A stretch of DNA of 64,000 bases from Celeribacter sp. PS-C1 (GCF_019429625.1 NZ_JAHXRW010000006.1:1-64000), one strand, 5' to 3'; shown: positions 8,283-17,085, counted from the stretch's first letter. The notes: generated by a model from the sequence alone, not told the origin. Numbers and translations are program-made.

Positions 8283-8498
8283 ATGGACGCATTGATCTGG
8301 GGCGGTGTGGCGCTGACTTTGGCGGGGGTGGCTCTGTTGGGCTACTGCATCATGGCTGCACTGAAGGCCAAGAAAGCCGGCGGCACGGATGAAGAGATCC
8401 GCGCGCGTCTTCAAAAGGTCGTCGCCCTCAACCTCGTCGCTCTTTTGGTCTCCGCCATGGGTCTGGGGGCTGTCACCATCGGGATCATTCTCGGCTGA
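8283..8498 (+). CDS. Small conserved membrane protein, function unknown
   Basis: This 71-aa protein has two strongly hydrophobic segments (about residues 3-27 and 46-70) joined by a basic/acidic helix rich in Lys and Glu (KAKKAGGTDEEIRARLQK). The start is preceded by GAGGGA at a suitable distance. It is divergent from pxpB across about 180 bp and stands alone on the plus strand. No catalytic motif is visible. Similar short two-helix proteins occur in many Rhodobacteraceae, but I cannot attach a function. Confidence 0.7.
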   Translation: MDALIWGGVALTLAGVALLGYCIMAALKAKKAGGTDEEIRARLQKVVALNLVALLVSAMGLGAVTIGIILG

Positions 8499-8823
8499 CA
8501 CGACGCGCAAGGCGCCTCCGACTCAGGGGCCCCTCATCTCCCGAATAAGCACACATAAGACCGATTCACTTCGCGAAAAATTGCCGTTCTTTCACATCAA
8601 ACAGGCGGAGAAACGCGCATCGTTTCCCCGCGAGAGACAGTCGCAAAAGAAACGCTGGAAATCCTTTTGCCTGCCGCGCAAAAGCCCTATTTGGATAACA
8701 GGTGATTAACCAATTAGAGCCTTCTTGAGTGTCATCCGTTTCAGCGCGGCGATCACGATCGCGCAACGAAGAAGGCCATTTTGGTGAAGGCGCGTGACGC
8801 ACAACGAGTTGGGGAGATGGTAG
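8499..8823. other. 325-bp intergenic region
   Basis: No convincing ORF was seen here. A 7-bp inverted repeat (CTTTTGC...GCAAAAG, 8664-8684) with a 7-nt loop is present but has no T-run after it. The segment around 8690-8730 is AT-richer than the flanks and could hold the promoter of the 339-aa gene that starts at 8824. Confidence 0.5.
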
Positions 8824-9843
8824 ATGAGCGAGCAGGAGACGGAACTTCAAAAAGCCATGCAAGGGATTGAGGACATTTCCGATTTCGCGCGTGACGAATG
8901 GTGCGAAGCGCTTGAGGAACTGAGCACGGATCTTGGCTATTACCAGACCTTGGGCGACCATCACAGCGTGGCCTTCCTCGACGAAAAACCCCGACTTCTC
9001 GTCACGTTTGAGAGCTATGAGCGCACCACGGAACGCACGCGCAAAGGCTATCCGGTCGGCATGTCTTTGGCTGGCAAACATGGCTGGTCCTCTCTGACGC
9101 TGCTCTCCCACGGCCCCGACGAGACCGGAGACTGGTTCCGCTCCAAACACATCTATGGCTATTTCGACCGGCTGGTGGACGAAGGCTTTTTCGAAGATTT
9201 CGATCAGGTGGTGTTTTACGGCGCTGGCGCCTGTGGCTACGCCGCCGCCGCCTTTTCCGTCGTGGCCCCCGGCGCCACCGTGATCACCATCGCACCTCAG
9301 GCCACACTGAACGGGCGTCTGGCCTCCTGGGACTCTCGTTTCCCGAAAACCAGGCGCATGGATTTCACCACGCGCTACGGCTTTGCACCCGATATGTTGG
9401 AGGGCGCGGAAAAGGCCTATGTGCTCTACGACCCCAAGGTCGAGGCTGATGCGATGCACGCCGCCCTCTTCAACGCACCGCATATCTCCCGCGTGCCTTG
9501 CCGCCTGTTCGGTGTCGATCCGGAATATGAAATCATGGAGATCGACGCTCTCGACCCGATCCTTGAGGCCGCGATGGAAAGCCGCCTCACGCAACGCGTA
9601 ATCACCCAAGAGCTTCGCAAAAGACGCACCCATCAGGGCTATCAGCGCCGTCTGCTGGCGGAACTCGCGCCGAAATCCCGCCCCTATCAAACGGCTTTTT
9701 TCTGCCGTTACGTATTAAACCAGCGTCGCCATGCCCCCCGCTTCCGCCGGGCCCTCAATATCGCAATGGAAGCGCTGGAAAGCGAGGGCAAAACCCTTCC
9801 TCCTGCGAAACCGGCGGCAAAGGCCAAGATCGAAACGACGTAA
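8824..9843 (+). CDS. Conserved protein of unknown function (339 aa, possible alpha/beta-hydrolase-like core)
   Basis: This is a 339-aa cytoplasmic protein with no signal peptide. The central region has alternating hydrophobic strands and a Gly-rich turn FDQVVFYGAGACGYAAAA (about residues 128-145) that sits like a nucleophile elbow, though with Ala-Cys in place of the usual Ser. A second strand, ATVITIAPQATL, follows. The C-terminal third is basic (Arg- and Lys-rich) and ends in an Ala/Pro/Lys tail. Homologues in roseobacters are sometimes labelled phosphoadenosine phosphosulfate reductase, but I see no PAPS-reductase motif. Monocistronic, convergent with ureG. Confidence 0.65.
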   Translation: MSEQETELQKAMQGIEDISDFARDEWCEALEELSTDLGYYQTLGDHHSVAFLDEKPRLLVTFESYERTTERTRKGYPVGMSLAGKHGWSSLTLLSHGPDETGDWFRSKHIYGYFDRLVDEGFFEDFDQVVFYGAGACGYAAAAFSVVAPGATVITIAPQATLNGRLASWDSRFPKTRRMDFTTRYGFAPDMLEGAEKAYVLYDPKVEADAMHAALFNAPHISRVPCRLFGVDPEYEIMEIDALDPILEAAMESRLTQRVITQELRKRRTHQGYQRRLLAELAPKSRPYQTAFFCRYVLNQRRHAPRFRRALNIAMEALESEGKTLPPAKPAAKAKIETT

Positions 9844-9850
9844 CGTCGGA

Positions 9851-9870
9851 GCGGGCTCAGGCGAGCCCGC
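9851..9870. terminator. Hairpin between convergent genes (possible terminator)
   Basis: GCGGGCTC (9851-9858) pairs with GAGCCCGC (9863-9870) over 8 bp with a 4-nt loop. It lies just after the stop of the 339-aa gene and overlaps the ureG stop codon. No T-run follows on either strand, so intrinsic termination would be weak. Confidence 0.45.
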
Positions 9871-10471
9871 CCTCTTCCTCGACAAAACGCACGACCTCAT
9901 CGACACCCGTCCCATGGCGCAACGCCGCCATGACATAGGCATTCGCGCCACGTGCGCGTTTCGTGTCCTCTTCCAAGAGCACAGGATCCACCCCCACATA
10001 GGGCGCCAGATCGACCTTATTGACCACCAGCATGTCCGAGCGCGTCACGCCAGGACCCCGTTTGCGCGGAATGTCCTGTCCTGCCGCCGTGTCGATCACA
10101 TAGATCGTCAAATCGGCCAATTCCGGCGAAAAAGTCGCAGCAAGGTTGTCGCCGCCGGATTCGATCAGGATAACATCCAGATCGGGAAACTTTTCCGACA
10201 GATCGGCGACGGCTGCGAGGTTGATCGAGGCATCTTCGCGGATCGCCGTATGCGGGCAACCGCCGGTTTCGACGCCGCGAATGCGCTCCATCGGCAGGAT
10301 TTGCTGGCGCATGAGCGCCTCGGCATCCTCACGCGTGTAGATGTCATTGGTGATGACCGCGATGGAGTATTTTTCTGAGAGCGCCTTGGCCAGCACCCCC
10401 GTCAATGTGGTTTTCCCGGCGCCCACCGGGCCGCCGATGCCCACTCGCAAAGGTCCGTTTGGTGAAGCCAT
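9857..10471 (-). CDS. ureG: Urease accessory GTPase UreG
   Basis: The 204-aa SIMIBI-class GTPase supplies GTP hydrolysis for nickel insertion into urease. The P-loop [10 protein letters not shown] is at about residues 12-21. The CPH nickel/zinc-binding motif occurs in GGCPHTAI. The conserved segments [15 protein letters not shown] and [10 protein letters not shown] (G4) are present. It is the last gene of ureE-ureF-ureG on the minus strand, about 17 bp after ureF. Length is typical (about 205 aa). Works with UreF and UreD on the apo-urease UreABC encoded at 13.5-16.2 kb. Confidence 0.97.
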   Translation of the reverse strand: MASPNGPLRVGIGGPVGAGKTTLTGVLAKALSEKYSIAVITNDIYTREDAEALMRQQILPMERIRGVETGGCPHTAIREDASINLAAVADLSEKFPDLDVILIESGGDNLAATFSPELADLTIYVIDTAAGQDIPRKRGPGVTRSDMLVVNKVDLAPYVGVDPVLLEEDTKRARGANAYVMAALRHGTGVDEVVRFVEEEGGLA

Positions 10472-10488
10472 GTTTTTCTCCTGTCTGC

Positions 10489-11127
10489 TCAGGTCTTGAA
10501 TATTCTGACGTCCATATCCTCATGGCGCGCCGCGTTCAAATCGGCGGCAAAAGCGCCGGTGGTGAGGCTTTCGGGCGTGGCGGCCAACGCCGCCTCGGCC
10601 ACCTGTTCGATCTCTGTGTGAAGCTGTGACAGGACGGTCTGCCCCGCCGCCTGTCCGAGCGGGATAAACCGCACGCCAGCCGAGACGAGGTTCGAGGTAA
10701 AACTATGAAGATAAAGCGTAATCACGATTTTGGCCGGCAGGTCCAGTTCCCGTGCCGCCTCGCCCACCGCGACCGGCAAGGCCCGCGCGGGTCGCGCTGG
10801 ACCGCCCATCTGGGTCACTGTTGTGACAAAGGCCTGCCCCTGTTCAAAGGTCTCCGCCCAGCGCTCTTTCGAGCCCGCCAGAGCCTCCGCCAGATCGCCC
10901 ATCTCTTGCGCATCAGCACCTTGAAGGACCATCGCCAAAAGGCAGGCATCCACATGCCCGCCGCCGCGCGTCAGGATCACACGAAGCCAGCCTTCCAGCC
11001 CCGCCGCATCGCGCACATGGCCGTCGGAGATCGCCAGTTCCAGCCCATGCGAATAGGCAAACGCGCCCAAGGGAAAGGAGGGCGAGAGCCATTGGGTCAG
11101 CGTCAGGAGTGCATGCGGATCGGTCAT
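10489..11127 (-). CDS. ureF: Urease accessory protein UreF
   Basis: The 212-aa all-helical protein has the UreF signature at the start ([21 protein letters not shown]) and a conserved region near residues 150-170 ([22 protein letters not shown]). UreF bridges UreD and UreG in the activation complex. It follows ureE by 6 bp and precedes ureG by 17 bp. The C-terminal residues [15 protein letters not shown] are the usual end of the family. Cytoplasmic. Confidence 0.95.
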   Translation of the reverse strand: MTDPHALLTLTQWLSPSFPLGAFAYSHGLELAISDGHVRDAAGLEGWLRVILTRGGGHVDACLLAMVLQGADAQEMGDLAEALAGSKERWAETFEQGQAFVTTVTQMGGPARPARALPVAVGEAARELDLPAKIVITLYLHSFTSNLVSAGVRFIPLGQAAGQTVLSQLHTEIEQVAEAALAATPESLTTGAFAADLNAARHEDMDVRIFKT

Positions 11128-11133
11128 GATGTC

Positions 11134-11715
11134 TCAGTCGTGGTGATGATGGTGGTGGGAATGCCCATGTGAGTGATCGTGTGAATGATCATGGGAGTGC
11201 TCATGGGAGTGACTGTGGTCATGGTGATGACCATGATCGTGGCTGTGTCCGTGCCCTCCATGATCCTGCCCCCCATGATCATGACCCATCGTCCGGCCAT
11301 GCCCATAGGCCCCACCTTCGGGACTGAACGGTGCCATGATCTCGGAGACCTCCGCACCCAGCTGCTCCAGCATCGCTTTGAGCACCGGATCGCGTTGGAT
11401 AACAAGCCGATCCGACGCAATTTCACAGGGCGTATGCCGGTTGCCGATGTGCCAAGCATAACGCGTCACCGTCTCGCCCGTGATGGCGTAAAGCTCTTCC
11501 TCTGCGGCGCGCACGCCGATCACCGTGCCGTCTTCGCAAGTAAACCCGTCGCCCTCGACGATAGAAACCGTCTGCGGCAAGTCGACAAAGATCGAAGCCC
11601 CCGCCTCAGTGGTCAGCTTTTTGCGACGCAGCAGCCGCTGATCATATGTCAGCGCCACAAAATCCTCGGCCTCGGCCCCGCAGCCCTTACAAATCTCATA
11701 GGCTTTTTTGCTCAT
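11134..11715 (-). CDS. ureE: Urease accessory nickel chaperone UreE with long His-rich tail
   Basis: The start is set at the ATG at 11715, which has GAGGAG just upstream, giving 193 aa; the open frame extends further but lacks support. Residues 10-20 contain a Cys pair (CKGCGAE). The metal-binding core around WHIGNRHTP (His89, His94) is conserved. From residue 139 to the end there are 27 His residues mixed with Asp, Ser and Gly, a nickel-storage tail as in Klebsiella UreE but longer. It is the first gene of ureEFG, so its promoter must lie in the 74 bp shared with the divergent unknown gene at 11790. Confidence 0.95.
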   Translation of the reverse strand: MSKKAYEICKGCGAEAEDFVALTYDQRLLRRKKLTTEAGASIFVDLPQTVSIVEGDGFTCEDGTVIGVRAAEEELYAITGETVTRYAWHIGNRHTPCEIASDRLVIQRDPVLKAMLEQLGAEVSEIMAPFSPEGGAYGHGRTMGHDHGGQDHGGHGHSHDHGHHHDHSHSHEHSHDHSHDHSHGHSHHHHHHD

Positions 11716-11789
11716 TTTGCTCCTCCTGTCAGGAATTGGGACTTTCTTAACCGACTCGCCCCCAAATGTAAGGCAAGGAGACCTTGCCC

Positions 11790-12653
11790 ATGACGTCCAT
11801 CCATGATCACACCCCATTTGACGCAGTCGATGCGCTCTTTGAGTTGCGCGCGCAAATGGCTCGGCTGCGCGATCTCGAGGCCGAACTTTGCGATGAAATC
11901 CGCAGCTTTGCGACCGAAAACGGTGGACAAAAGGTTTTTGGCGCCGCCCGTGTCGCGGTCATCGAAACCCGGATGCCCTCGCGGATCAATCCGTCGAAAC
12001 TGCCACCTGCGATCCTGAAAGACCCGCATTTTTTCGCCGCCGAGGAAGAAACCGTGGTGTTACTCTGGCCACGACCCGCAGCGGCGCAGCCCTCTCTCAG
12101 CACGCCTGTTTCCATACATGTGACTCCGGACGTAACAGGGGACGATTGCGGCGCGTCGGCTCTGGAGGCACCCGATGAGAACACCTCCGTCGACACCCTT
12201 ACGCCTGCAGCGAAAACTGAGTCTGATGCCTTCGTCAGTGCAGACGACCCTTTCGGCCTAAAATCTTCTGCCTCACAGAGCGACACTCCAACGCCGGAGA
12301 TGCCGATGATCGATGCGCGAGGCGCCAAAGAGGGTAAAACACCCAAGGATTTGCGGCCAAAGGAACATGCCCATCTGCAGCCCCTCGCAGGCCTACCCGA
12401 TGAAGATGTGGCGCAGATGATCATCGAAAGCGAGGCGACACTCGCACCGGCAAGCCTGCCAGACGCGTTGGAGAAGGCACGGGCACTTGAGGCGGAGGCG
12501 GACCAGCTTGCTGACCTGTCTGCAGATATGGCCACGGCCCCACTCGCCGCTTCTGCCCCCGATTTCAAGGCAAGCGATTTCGACGACAGCAACTTCATGC
12601 CGTCCACCGCATTTTCATCACGTCGCATCTCCGTGGGTGGCGGGGAGAGCTGA
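11790..12653 (+). CDS. Unknown protein, long paralogue (287 aa) inserted between ureE and ureC
   Basis: ATG at 11790 is chosen because AAGGAG lies 9 nt upstream; a TTG at 11784 is in frame. Residues 12-95 share a domain with the next gene: a helical LRAQMARLRDLEAEL segment, then strands ending SKLPPAILKDPHFF. The remainder (about 95-287) is acidic, Ala/Ser/Asp-rich and looks disordered, with a few helical patches. No enzyme motif is seen. Both ure modules run the other way, so it is not part of either urease transcript. Function unknown. Confidence 0.7.
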   Translation: MTSIHDHTPFDAVDALFELRAQMARLRDLEAELCDEIRSFATENGGQKVFGAARVAVIETRMPSRINPSKLPPAILKDPHFFAAEEETVVLLWPRPAAAQPSLSTPVSIHVTPDVTGDDCGASALEAPDENTSVDTLTPAAKTESDAFVSADDPFGLKSSASQSDTPTPEMPMIDARGAKEGKTPKDLRPKEHAHLQPLAGLPDEDVAQMIIESEATLAPASLPDALEKARALEAEADQLADLSADMATAPLAASAPDFKASDFDDSNFMPSTAFSSRRISVGGGES

Positions 12654-12718
12654 ACCACGCAGAACACTCGCTTCAACGCCCTCGATTGGCGCCAACTCGA
12701 TCCAGAAGGAGAGACACG

Positions 12719-13045
12719 ATGTATATGACCCGTTCGCCGGTTGATGAACTCGCGACCCTGCGCGCGAAAATCGCGGAACTGCGCGCCCGCGAGGCAGCGG
12801 TTGAAGCGCGCTTCATCGAAGGAAATGACACCGGCCGTTTCCCCGGGTTCACCTGTGATGTCGTGGTATCCCGCACCGCCTATCAGGTTTTTGACATCTC
12901 CAAGCTGCCGCACCACATCCTGAACGACGACCGGTATTACGCGACCAAACACGTCACCTCTATCCGTATAGAAGAGCGCGACGACAGCGACGCCGTAATC
13001 CTGCTCGGCGGGCCTGAAGAGTTTCAGGCTCTCGATCACCTTTGA
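12719..13045 (+). CDS. Unknown protein, short paralogue (108 aa) of the preceding gene
   Basis: ATG at 12719 has AGAAGGAGA upstream; the frame is open earlier without support. It matches the N-terminal domain of the gene before it: helix DELATLRAKIAELRAREAAV, then a beta region and SKLPHHILNDDRYYATK. It lacks the long acidic tail. The two genes are 65 bp apart and probably form a transcript. A stem-loop follows the stop. The domain is not one I can name. It may be a small binding module, but that is only a guess. Confidence 0.7.
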   Translation: MYMTRSPVDELATLRAKIAELRAREAAVEARFIEGNDTGRFPGFTCDVVVSRTAYQVFDISKLPHHILNDDRYYATKHVTSIRIEERDDSDAVILLGGPEEFQALDHL

Positions 13046-13048
13046 ACA

Positions 13049-13077
13049 CGGTGCGACCGACGACGTCTGTCGCACCG
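13049..13077 (+). terminator. Stem-loop after the paralogue pair
   Basis: CGGTGCGAC pairs perfectly with GTCGCACCG over 9 bp with an 11-nt loop, starting 4 nt after the stop codon at 13045. There is no T-run, so it may stabilise the mRNA end or give only partial termination. Confidence 0.45.
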
Positions 13078-13104
13078 ATCCTGTTCGCCGCGTTTCAGCA
13101 CCCT

Positions 13105-13329
13105 CTAGACCGAAAACAGGTCGCGAAACACGTAGTGTGGAATGCGGTCTCGTGTGATCCCGAGTTTCAGCAACTCGGCATCGCTCAACGCGTCGAGACG
13201 CGCAAGTTCGCCCAAGCGTTTGCGCCGAACGGCATAGGCGTTCACCCCCTGCCCCAATGTGACAAAGAACAAATCGAGACGTGCCCGCAGGCTTGGCGTG
13301 AGAATGGCGATATTTGCGACATGCTGCAT
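13105..13329 (-). CDS. DUF1127 (YjiS-like) small protein
   Basis: The 74-aa protein has a C-terminal DUF1127 motif: RRKRLGELARLDALSDAELLKLGITRDRIP. The N-terminal half is more hydrophobic. In alphaproteobacteria DUF1127 proteins are small Arg-rich proteins, some shown to bind RNA and affect sRNA turnover and phosphate or stress responses. GAGG precedes the ATG. It lies 153 bp after ureC on the same strand and is convergent with the unknown paralogue pair, so it probably has its own promoter. Confidence 0.85.
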   Translation of the reverse strand: MQHVANIAILTPSLRARLDLFFVTLGQGVNAYAVRRKRLGELARLDALSDAELLKLGITRDRIPHYVFRDLFSV

Positions 13330-13482
13330 GTCTGGAAACCTCTCTGATGGACGGTTTCCTCCCTACATCTCTACGATAGGCCGAAGCGGTGAACAAACAA
13401 TGCAACACCCGACGCACTCACGCCAAAAGCCGCACGACGCCGCGAAAAGCCGCATCGAGCGGGAAATCTGCTCGCAGAACCA

Positions 13483-15195
13483 TCAGAACAAGAAGTAGCG
13501 CTGCGCCATCGGAAGCTCTGTGGCGGGAGCACAAGTCAGCAACTCGCCATTCGCCCGCACCTCATAGGTCTCCGGGTTCACCTCGATCTCCGGCGTCGCA
13601 TTGTTCATCACCATAGACGATTTGCCGATGTTGCGAGTGTTCTCCACCGCGACGGTTTGTTTCGCAAGGCCCAGCGCCTTGCCCACGCCCTCGGCCTGCG
13701 CGGCCTGACTGACAAAGAGCACAGCGGAATTCTCGACCGCGCGGCCCATGGAGGCAAACATCGGACGGCTATAGACCGGCTGCGGCGTCGGGATAGAGGC
13801 GTTCGGATCGCCCATCTGCGCCACGGCGATCGAACCGCCCAGCAAAACCATCTCCGGTTTCACCCCGAAAAATGCCGGCGACCAGATCACCATATCGGCG
13901 CGTTTGCCCACCTCGATGGAGCCGATATGCTGGCTCATGCCATGCGCAATCGCCGGGTTGATCGTGTATTTCGCGACATAGCGCTTGACCCGCACGTTGT
14001 CATTGTCGCCAGTCTCATCCGACAGACGCCCGCGTTGTTTCTTCATCTTATCGGCTGTCTGCCATGTGCGAATGATCACCTCACCCACACGGCCCATCGC
14101 CTGACTGTCCGACGAAATCACCGAAAACGCGCCCATGTCATGCAGGATGTCTTCAGCGGCAATGGTTTCCTTACGGATGCGGCTTTCGGCAAAGGCCACG
14201 TCCTCGGGGATCGATTTGTCGAGGTGGTGACAGACCATCAACATATCGAGGTGCTCTTCGAGCGTGTTCTGCGTGAAGGGCCGCGTCGGGTTGGTCGAGG
14301 ACGGCAGGATGTTCTCATGGCCAACCACCTTGATGATGTCCGGCGCGTGACCGCCGCCCGCCCCTTCGGTGTGATAGGCATGGATTGTGCGGCCTTTGAT
14401 GGCGGCCAGCGTGTTTTCCACAAAGCCGCTCTCGTTGAGCGTATCCGTGTGGATCATCACCTGAACGTCCATGTCATCGGCCACCGACAGACAACAATCA
14501 ATCGCGCCCGGCGTCGTGCCCCAATCCTCGTGCAGCTTCATCGCGGCGGCGCCCGCTTTGATCATTTCGACCAGAGCCTGCGGTTGGCTGGCGTTGCCTT
14601 TGCCAGCCAGAGCAATGTTCATCGGCACGCCGTCCAGCGCCTGCAACATCCGGCCGATGTGCCAAGGCCCCGGCGTACAGGTGGTCGCAAGCGTGCCATG
14701 CGCCGGCCCTGTGCCGCCACCCAGCATACAGGTCAGGCCAGAATGCAGTGCATCTTCAATTTGTTGCGGGCAAATAAAGTGAATGTGGCTGTCAAAACCG
14801 CCCGCGGTGATGATCCGGCCCTCGCCCGCAATCGCTTCGGTCCCCGGCCCGACGATGATGTCCACGCCCGGCTGGGTGTCCGGGTTGCCCGCCTTACCAA
14901 TGCCCGCGATGCGTCCGTCTTTGAGACCGATGTCGGCCTTATAGATGCCGGTCACATCCAAGATCAGCGCATTGGTGATCACCGTGTCAACGGCGCCCTC
15001 GGCCCGCGATTTCTGCGACTGCCCCATGCCGTCACGGATCACCTTGCCGCCGCCGAACTTGACCTCTTCGCCGTAGGGTCCGGTCAAATCCTTTTCGACC
15101 TCGATGATCAGATCGGTGTCCGCCAAACGAACCCTGTCGCCGGTGGTCGGCCCGAACATATCAGCATAAGTCGCGCGGGAAATCTTTGCAGGCAT
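13483..15195 (-). CDS. ureC: Urease subunit alpha (catalytic), UreC
   Basis: The 570-aa amidohydrolase hydrolyses urea to ammonia and carbamate. All active-site residues are visible, numbered three higher than in Klebsiella: His137 and His139 (SHIHF), carbamylated Lys220 ([10 protein letters not shown]), His249 ([11 protein letters not shown]), His275 ([11 protein letters not shown]), the mobile-flap Cys322-His323 ([12 protein letters not shown]) and Asp363 (ISSDSQAMG). Length is standard. It follows the LprI-like gene by 12 bp in the ureD-A-B-x-C operon. Nickel is supplied by UreE, UreF and UreG encoded beyond the two plus-strand unknown genes. Confidence 0.98.
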   Translation of the reverse strand: MPAKISRATYADMFGPTTGDRVRLADTDLIIEVEKDLTGPYGEEVKFGGGKVIRDGMGQSQKSRAEGAVDTVITNALILDVTGIYKADIGLKDGRIAGIGKAGNPDTQPGVDIIVGPGTEAIAGEGRIITAGGFDSHIHFICPQQIEDALHSGLTCMLGGGTGPAHGTLATTCTPGPWHIGRMLQALDGVPMNIALAGKGNASQPQALVEMIKAGAAAMKLHEDWGTTPGAIDCCLSVADDMDVQVMIHTDTLNESGFVENTLAAIKGRTIHAYHTEGAGGGHAPDIIKVVGHENILPSSTNPTRPFTQNTLEEHLDMLMVCHHLDKSIPEDVAFAESRIRKETIAAEDILHDMGAFSVISSDSQAMGRVGEVIIRTWQTADKMKKQRGRLSDETGDNDNVRVKRYVAKYTINPAIAHGMSQHIGSIEVGKRADMVIWSPAFFGVKPEMVLLGGSIAVAQMGDPNASIPTPQPVYSRPMFASMGRAVENSAVLFVSQAAQAEGVGKALGLAKQTVAVENTRNIGKSSMVMNNATPEIEVNPETYEVRANGELLTCAPATELPMAQRYFLF

Positions 15196-15207
15196 GTGTT
15201 AAACCTC

Positions 15208-15582
15208 TCAATTCATTTCGTAGACGGCGCGCATCTCGTTCGTGCGCTGGCGCGTCAAATGTTCCAAACAGGTGTAGACGATCAGCGGCTGGATCGTGCC
15301 GCCCTCGAACAGGATGCCTTCGGCCTCGCAGGCGGCATCACGATAGGGGATCCAGGCCCGTTGAGCGGTGCGCAGCGCCTCGGCGACCGGATCGCCGCTC
15401 TGACGTGCGCGCGCCATGGCCCATGTGTAGGTGTCATTCAGATCTTCATCCGCCTTCACCCAACCTTGGTGTGCACAAGCATTCATGGCGGATTGCGTCA
15501 TCGCATTTTCGCAATCCAACTCCTGTGCTGACGCCGCAAGTGGCGCCATCATGGCCAGAGATATGAAGGCCGTGCGGATCAC
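15208..15582 (-). CDS. Secreted LprI-like protein (DUF1311) embedded in the urease operon
   Basis: This 124-aa protein starts at a GTG that overlaps the ureB stop (GTGA). Residues 1-19 are a signal peptide ending ASAQE. The mature part has the LprI/DUF1311 pattern: [15 protein letters not shown], then [17 protein letters not shown] and a last Cys near residue 107, giving four Cys likely in disulfides. Homologues include lysozyme-inhibitor-type lipoproteins, but this one lacks a lipobox. It is tightly coupled between ureB and ureC, so it must be co-expressed with urease. A role in urease is not established. Confidence 0.85.
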   Translation of the reverse strand: MIRTAFISLAMMAPLAASAQELDCENAMTQSAMNACAHQGWVKADEDLNDTYTWAMARARQSGDPVAEALRTAQRAWIPYRDAACEAEGILFEGGTIQPLIVYTCLEHLTRQRTNEMRAVYEMN

Positions 15583-15884
15583 AACGGGCCCATCACTTTC
15601 TGATTGAAGCCGTAAACTTCACGCGCACCCGACAGAGGGACAAGATCCACCTCGCGCGTTTGGCCTGGCTCGAACCGCACAGCAGTCCCGGCCGCGATAT
15701 CAAGGCGTTTGCCCTTGGCCGCCTCACGGTCGAACTCGAGCCCCACGTTGGTCTCGTAGAAATGGTAATGCGAGCCGACCTGCACCGGACGGTCGCCCGT
15801 GTTGGACACGGTCAGCGTCGTCACCTCGGCGCCGGCGTTCAACTCGATCTCGCCGTCTTGGACAAAGTATTCTCCGGGAATCAT
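15579..15884 (-). CDS. ureB: Urease subunit beta, UreB
   Basis: The start is set at ATG 15884, with AAGGAG upstream ([16 protein letters not shown]), giving 101 aa; the in-frame extension to 15935 overlaps ureA and is not expected. The conserved [11 protein letters not shown] and a C-terminal FNQKVMGPL segment match the beta subunit. It is 10 bp after ureA, and its stop overlaps the GTG of the LprI-like gene. Forms the (ABC)3 urease complex. Confidence 0.96.
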   Translation of the reverse strand: MIPGEYFVQDGEIELNAGAEVTTLTVSNTGDRPVQVGSHYHFYETNVGLEFDREAAKGKRLDIAAGTAVRFEPGQTREVDLVPLSGAREVYGFNQKVMGPL

Positions 15885-15894
15885 GGCCTGCTCC

Positions 15895-16197
15895 TTAGCG
15901 AATGGGGTGGTGAACGGTGACAAGTTTGGTGCCATCAGGGAAGGTCGCCTCGACCTGCACCTCGTGGATCATCTCAGCGATGCCGTCCATGCACATGTCT
16001 TTCGTCACGACATGCGCCGCCGACTGCATCAACTCGGACACCATTTTGCCGTCACGCGCGCCCTCAACCACGAAATCGGTGATCAAAGCGATCGCCTCCG
16101 GGTGGTTCAGTTTCACACCACGTTCCAATCGCCCCCGCGCCACCATGGCGGCGAGCGAAACCAAAAGTTTGTCCTTTTCCCTGGGCGTCAGGTTCAT
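15895..16197 (-). CDS. ureA: Urease subunit gamma, UreA
   Basis: The product has exactly 100 aa, the usual length. It begins [20 protein letters not shown], contains [14 protein letters not shown] and [20 protein letters not shown] at the end, all classical UreA features. It lies 33 bp after ureD and 10 bp before ureB. Structural subunit of urease. Confidence 0.97.
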   Translation of the reverse strand: MNLTPREKDKLLVSLAAMVARGRLERGVKLNHPEAIALITDFVVEGARDGKMVSELMQSAAHVVTKDMCMDGIAEMIHEVQVEATFPDGTKLVTVHHPIR

Positions 16198-16230
16198 CGT
16201 CGTCCCTCGTTTTGCCGCACAAATGCAGCG

Positions 16231-17085
16231 TTAGACTTGCCAGACCCGCGGCAGTTCCGCCTGTCTGATTTGTTTCAACACACGCGCCACGTAGCGGCGC
16301 AATGGATAGCCATCTCCGGCCATCGCCCGGATCACCAGCTTGCCGTTCCAGCCGGACACCCCCGCCGTCACGCCGTCTTGGGTGATCTGTTTTATCAGTT
16401 CGGCCTGCCCCTCTACACCTTGATCGAACAGGCCGATGGTGGCAATGGCCCGCGCGCCGCAAAGCGTGGCGGCGTGATCACGGGTGGCCAAGAGCCCCGC
16501 GTCGATCTCGAGAGGCTCGAGAAATTCAAGCCGTCCGGCGCGGCGAATATCGCGGCGATCTGTCAGGTGCAGCGTCTCGATCACCTCGCCCATGGCGGCG
16601 CGACCCAGAACGAGGCTTTCAACGAACAAAAACCGCGCGTCGCCGGCAATCTCAGCAGACGTCCGGCGCGACAGGCGGGATTTCTCAAACAGAATGGTTT
16701 CCTGTGGCAACCACTCCAGCGACGCCCCCACCCCTGCCACCAAGGACACGGAGACCTCGGCATCGGCGCCGCCTTCGACAGAGGCATAGGCCCGCTCGGC
16801 GGTTTGTGTGGTGCCGATGAGACGCGCACCGCTTTCGACCTCGAGCCGGTAGTCCAGCCGATCTCCTGCGGTCAACCCACCGGATGTATTGAGAAAAACC
16901 ACCTCCGGCACAGCGGAATGCACCTTTGGCATCATCGCCTTAGCGGAGCCGGACTGGTGCAAATCTCTTAATCCCTTGGGCCCCATAACCACATGCGCGC
17001 GGCCTCGCACACGCTGCATCACAGGTGTCGCGGCCACAGGCGCAGCCGCCTGTAAAGTCTCATCTGTGCGCCGTGTGTCCAGCAT
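16231..17085 (-). CDS. ureD: Urease accessory protein UreD
   Basis: The 284-aa beta-rich protein is the scaffold that carries UreF and UreG onto apo-urease. Motifs: MMPKVHSAVPEVVFLNTSGG and LTAGDRLDYRLEVE near residues 50-80, and SLEWLPQETILFEKSRLSRR at about 124-143. It is the first gene of the minus-strand ureDAB-lprI-ureC operon. The promoter should be in the ~170 bp shared with divergent pyrC. Confidence 0.94.
   Translation of the reverse strand: MLDTRRTDETLQAAAPVAATPVMQRVRGRAHVVMGPKGLRDLHQSGSAKAMMPKVHSAVPEVVFLNTSGGLTAGDRLDYRLEVESGARLIGTTQTAERAYASVEGGADAEVSVSLVAGVGASLEWLPQETILFEKSRLSRRTSAEIAGDARFLFVESLVLGRAAMGEVIETLHLTDRRDIRRAGRLEFLEPLEIDAGLLATRDHAATLCGARAIATIGLFDQGVEGQAELIKQITQDGVTAGVSGWNGKLVIRAMAGDGYPLRRYVARVLKQIRQAELPRVWQV

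Noticed and set aside
8664-8684. CTTTTGC inverted repeat as a terminator
   Set aside because: No T-run and too far (about 165 bp) from the small membrane protein gene.
11140-11270. Tandem-repeat-like CAT/CAC stretch suggesting a CRISPR or microsatellite
   Set aside because: It codes for the UreE His tail; irregular codon repeats without spacers.
11807-13417. 536-aa minus-strand ORF over the unknown paralogues
   Set aside because: Ser/Ala-rich shadow; the plus-strand pair has ribosome sites and mutual homology, which decides the strand.
13657-15531. Long plus-strand ORF opposite ureC
   Set aside because: It is the mirror of ureC, which has all catalytic motifs; His/Arg-rich translation is typical of a shadow frame.
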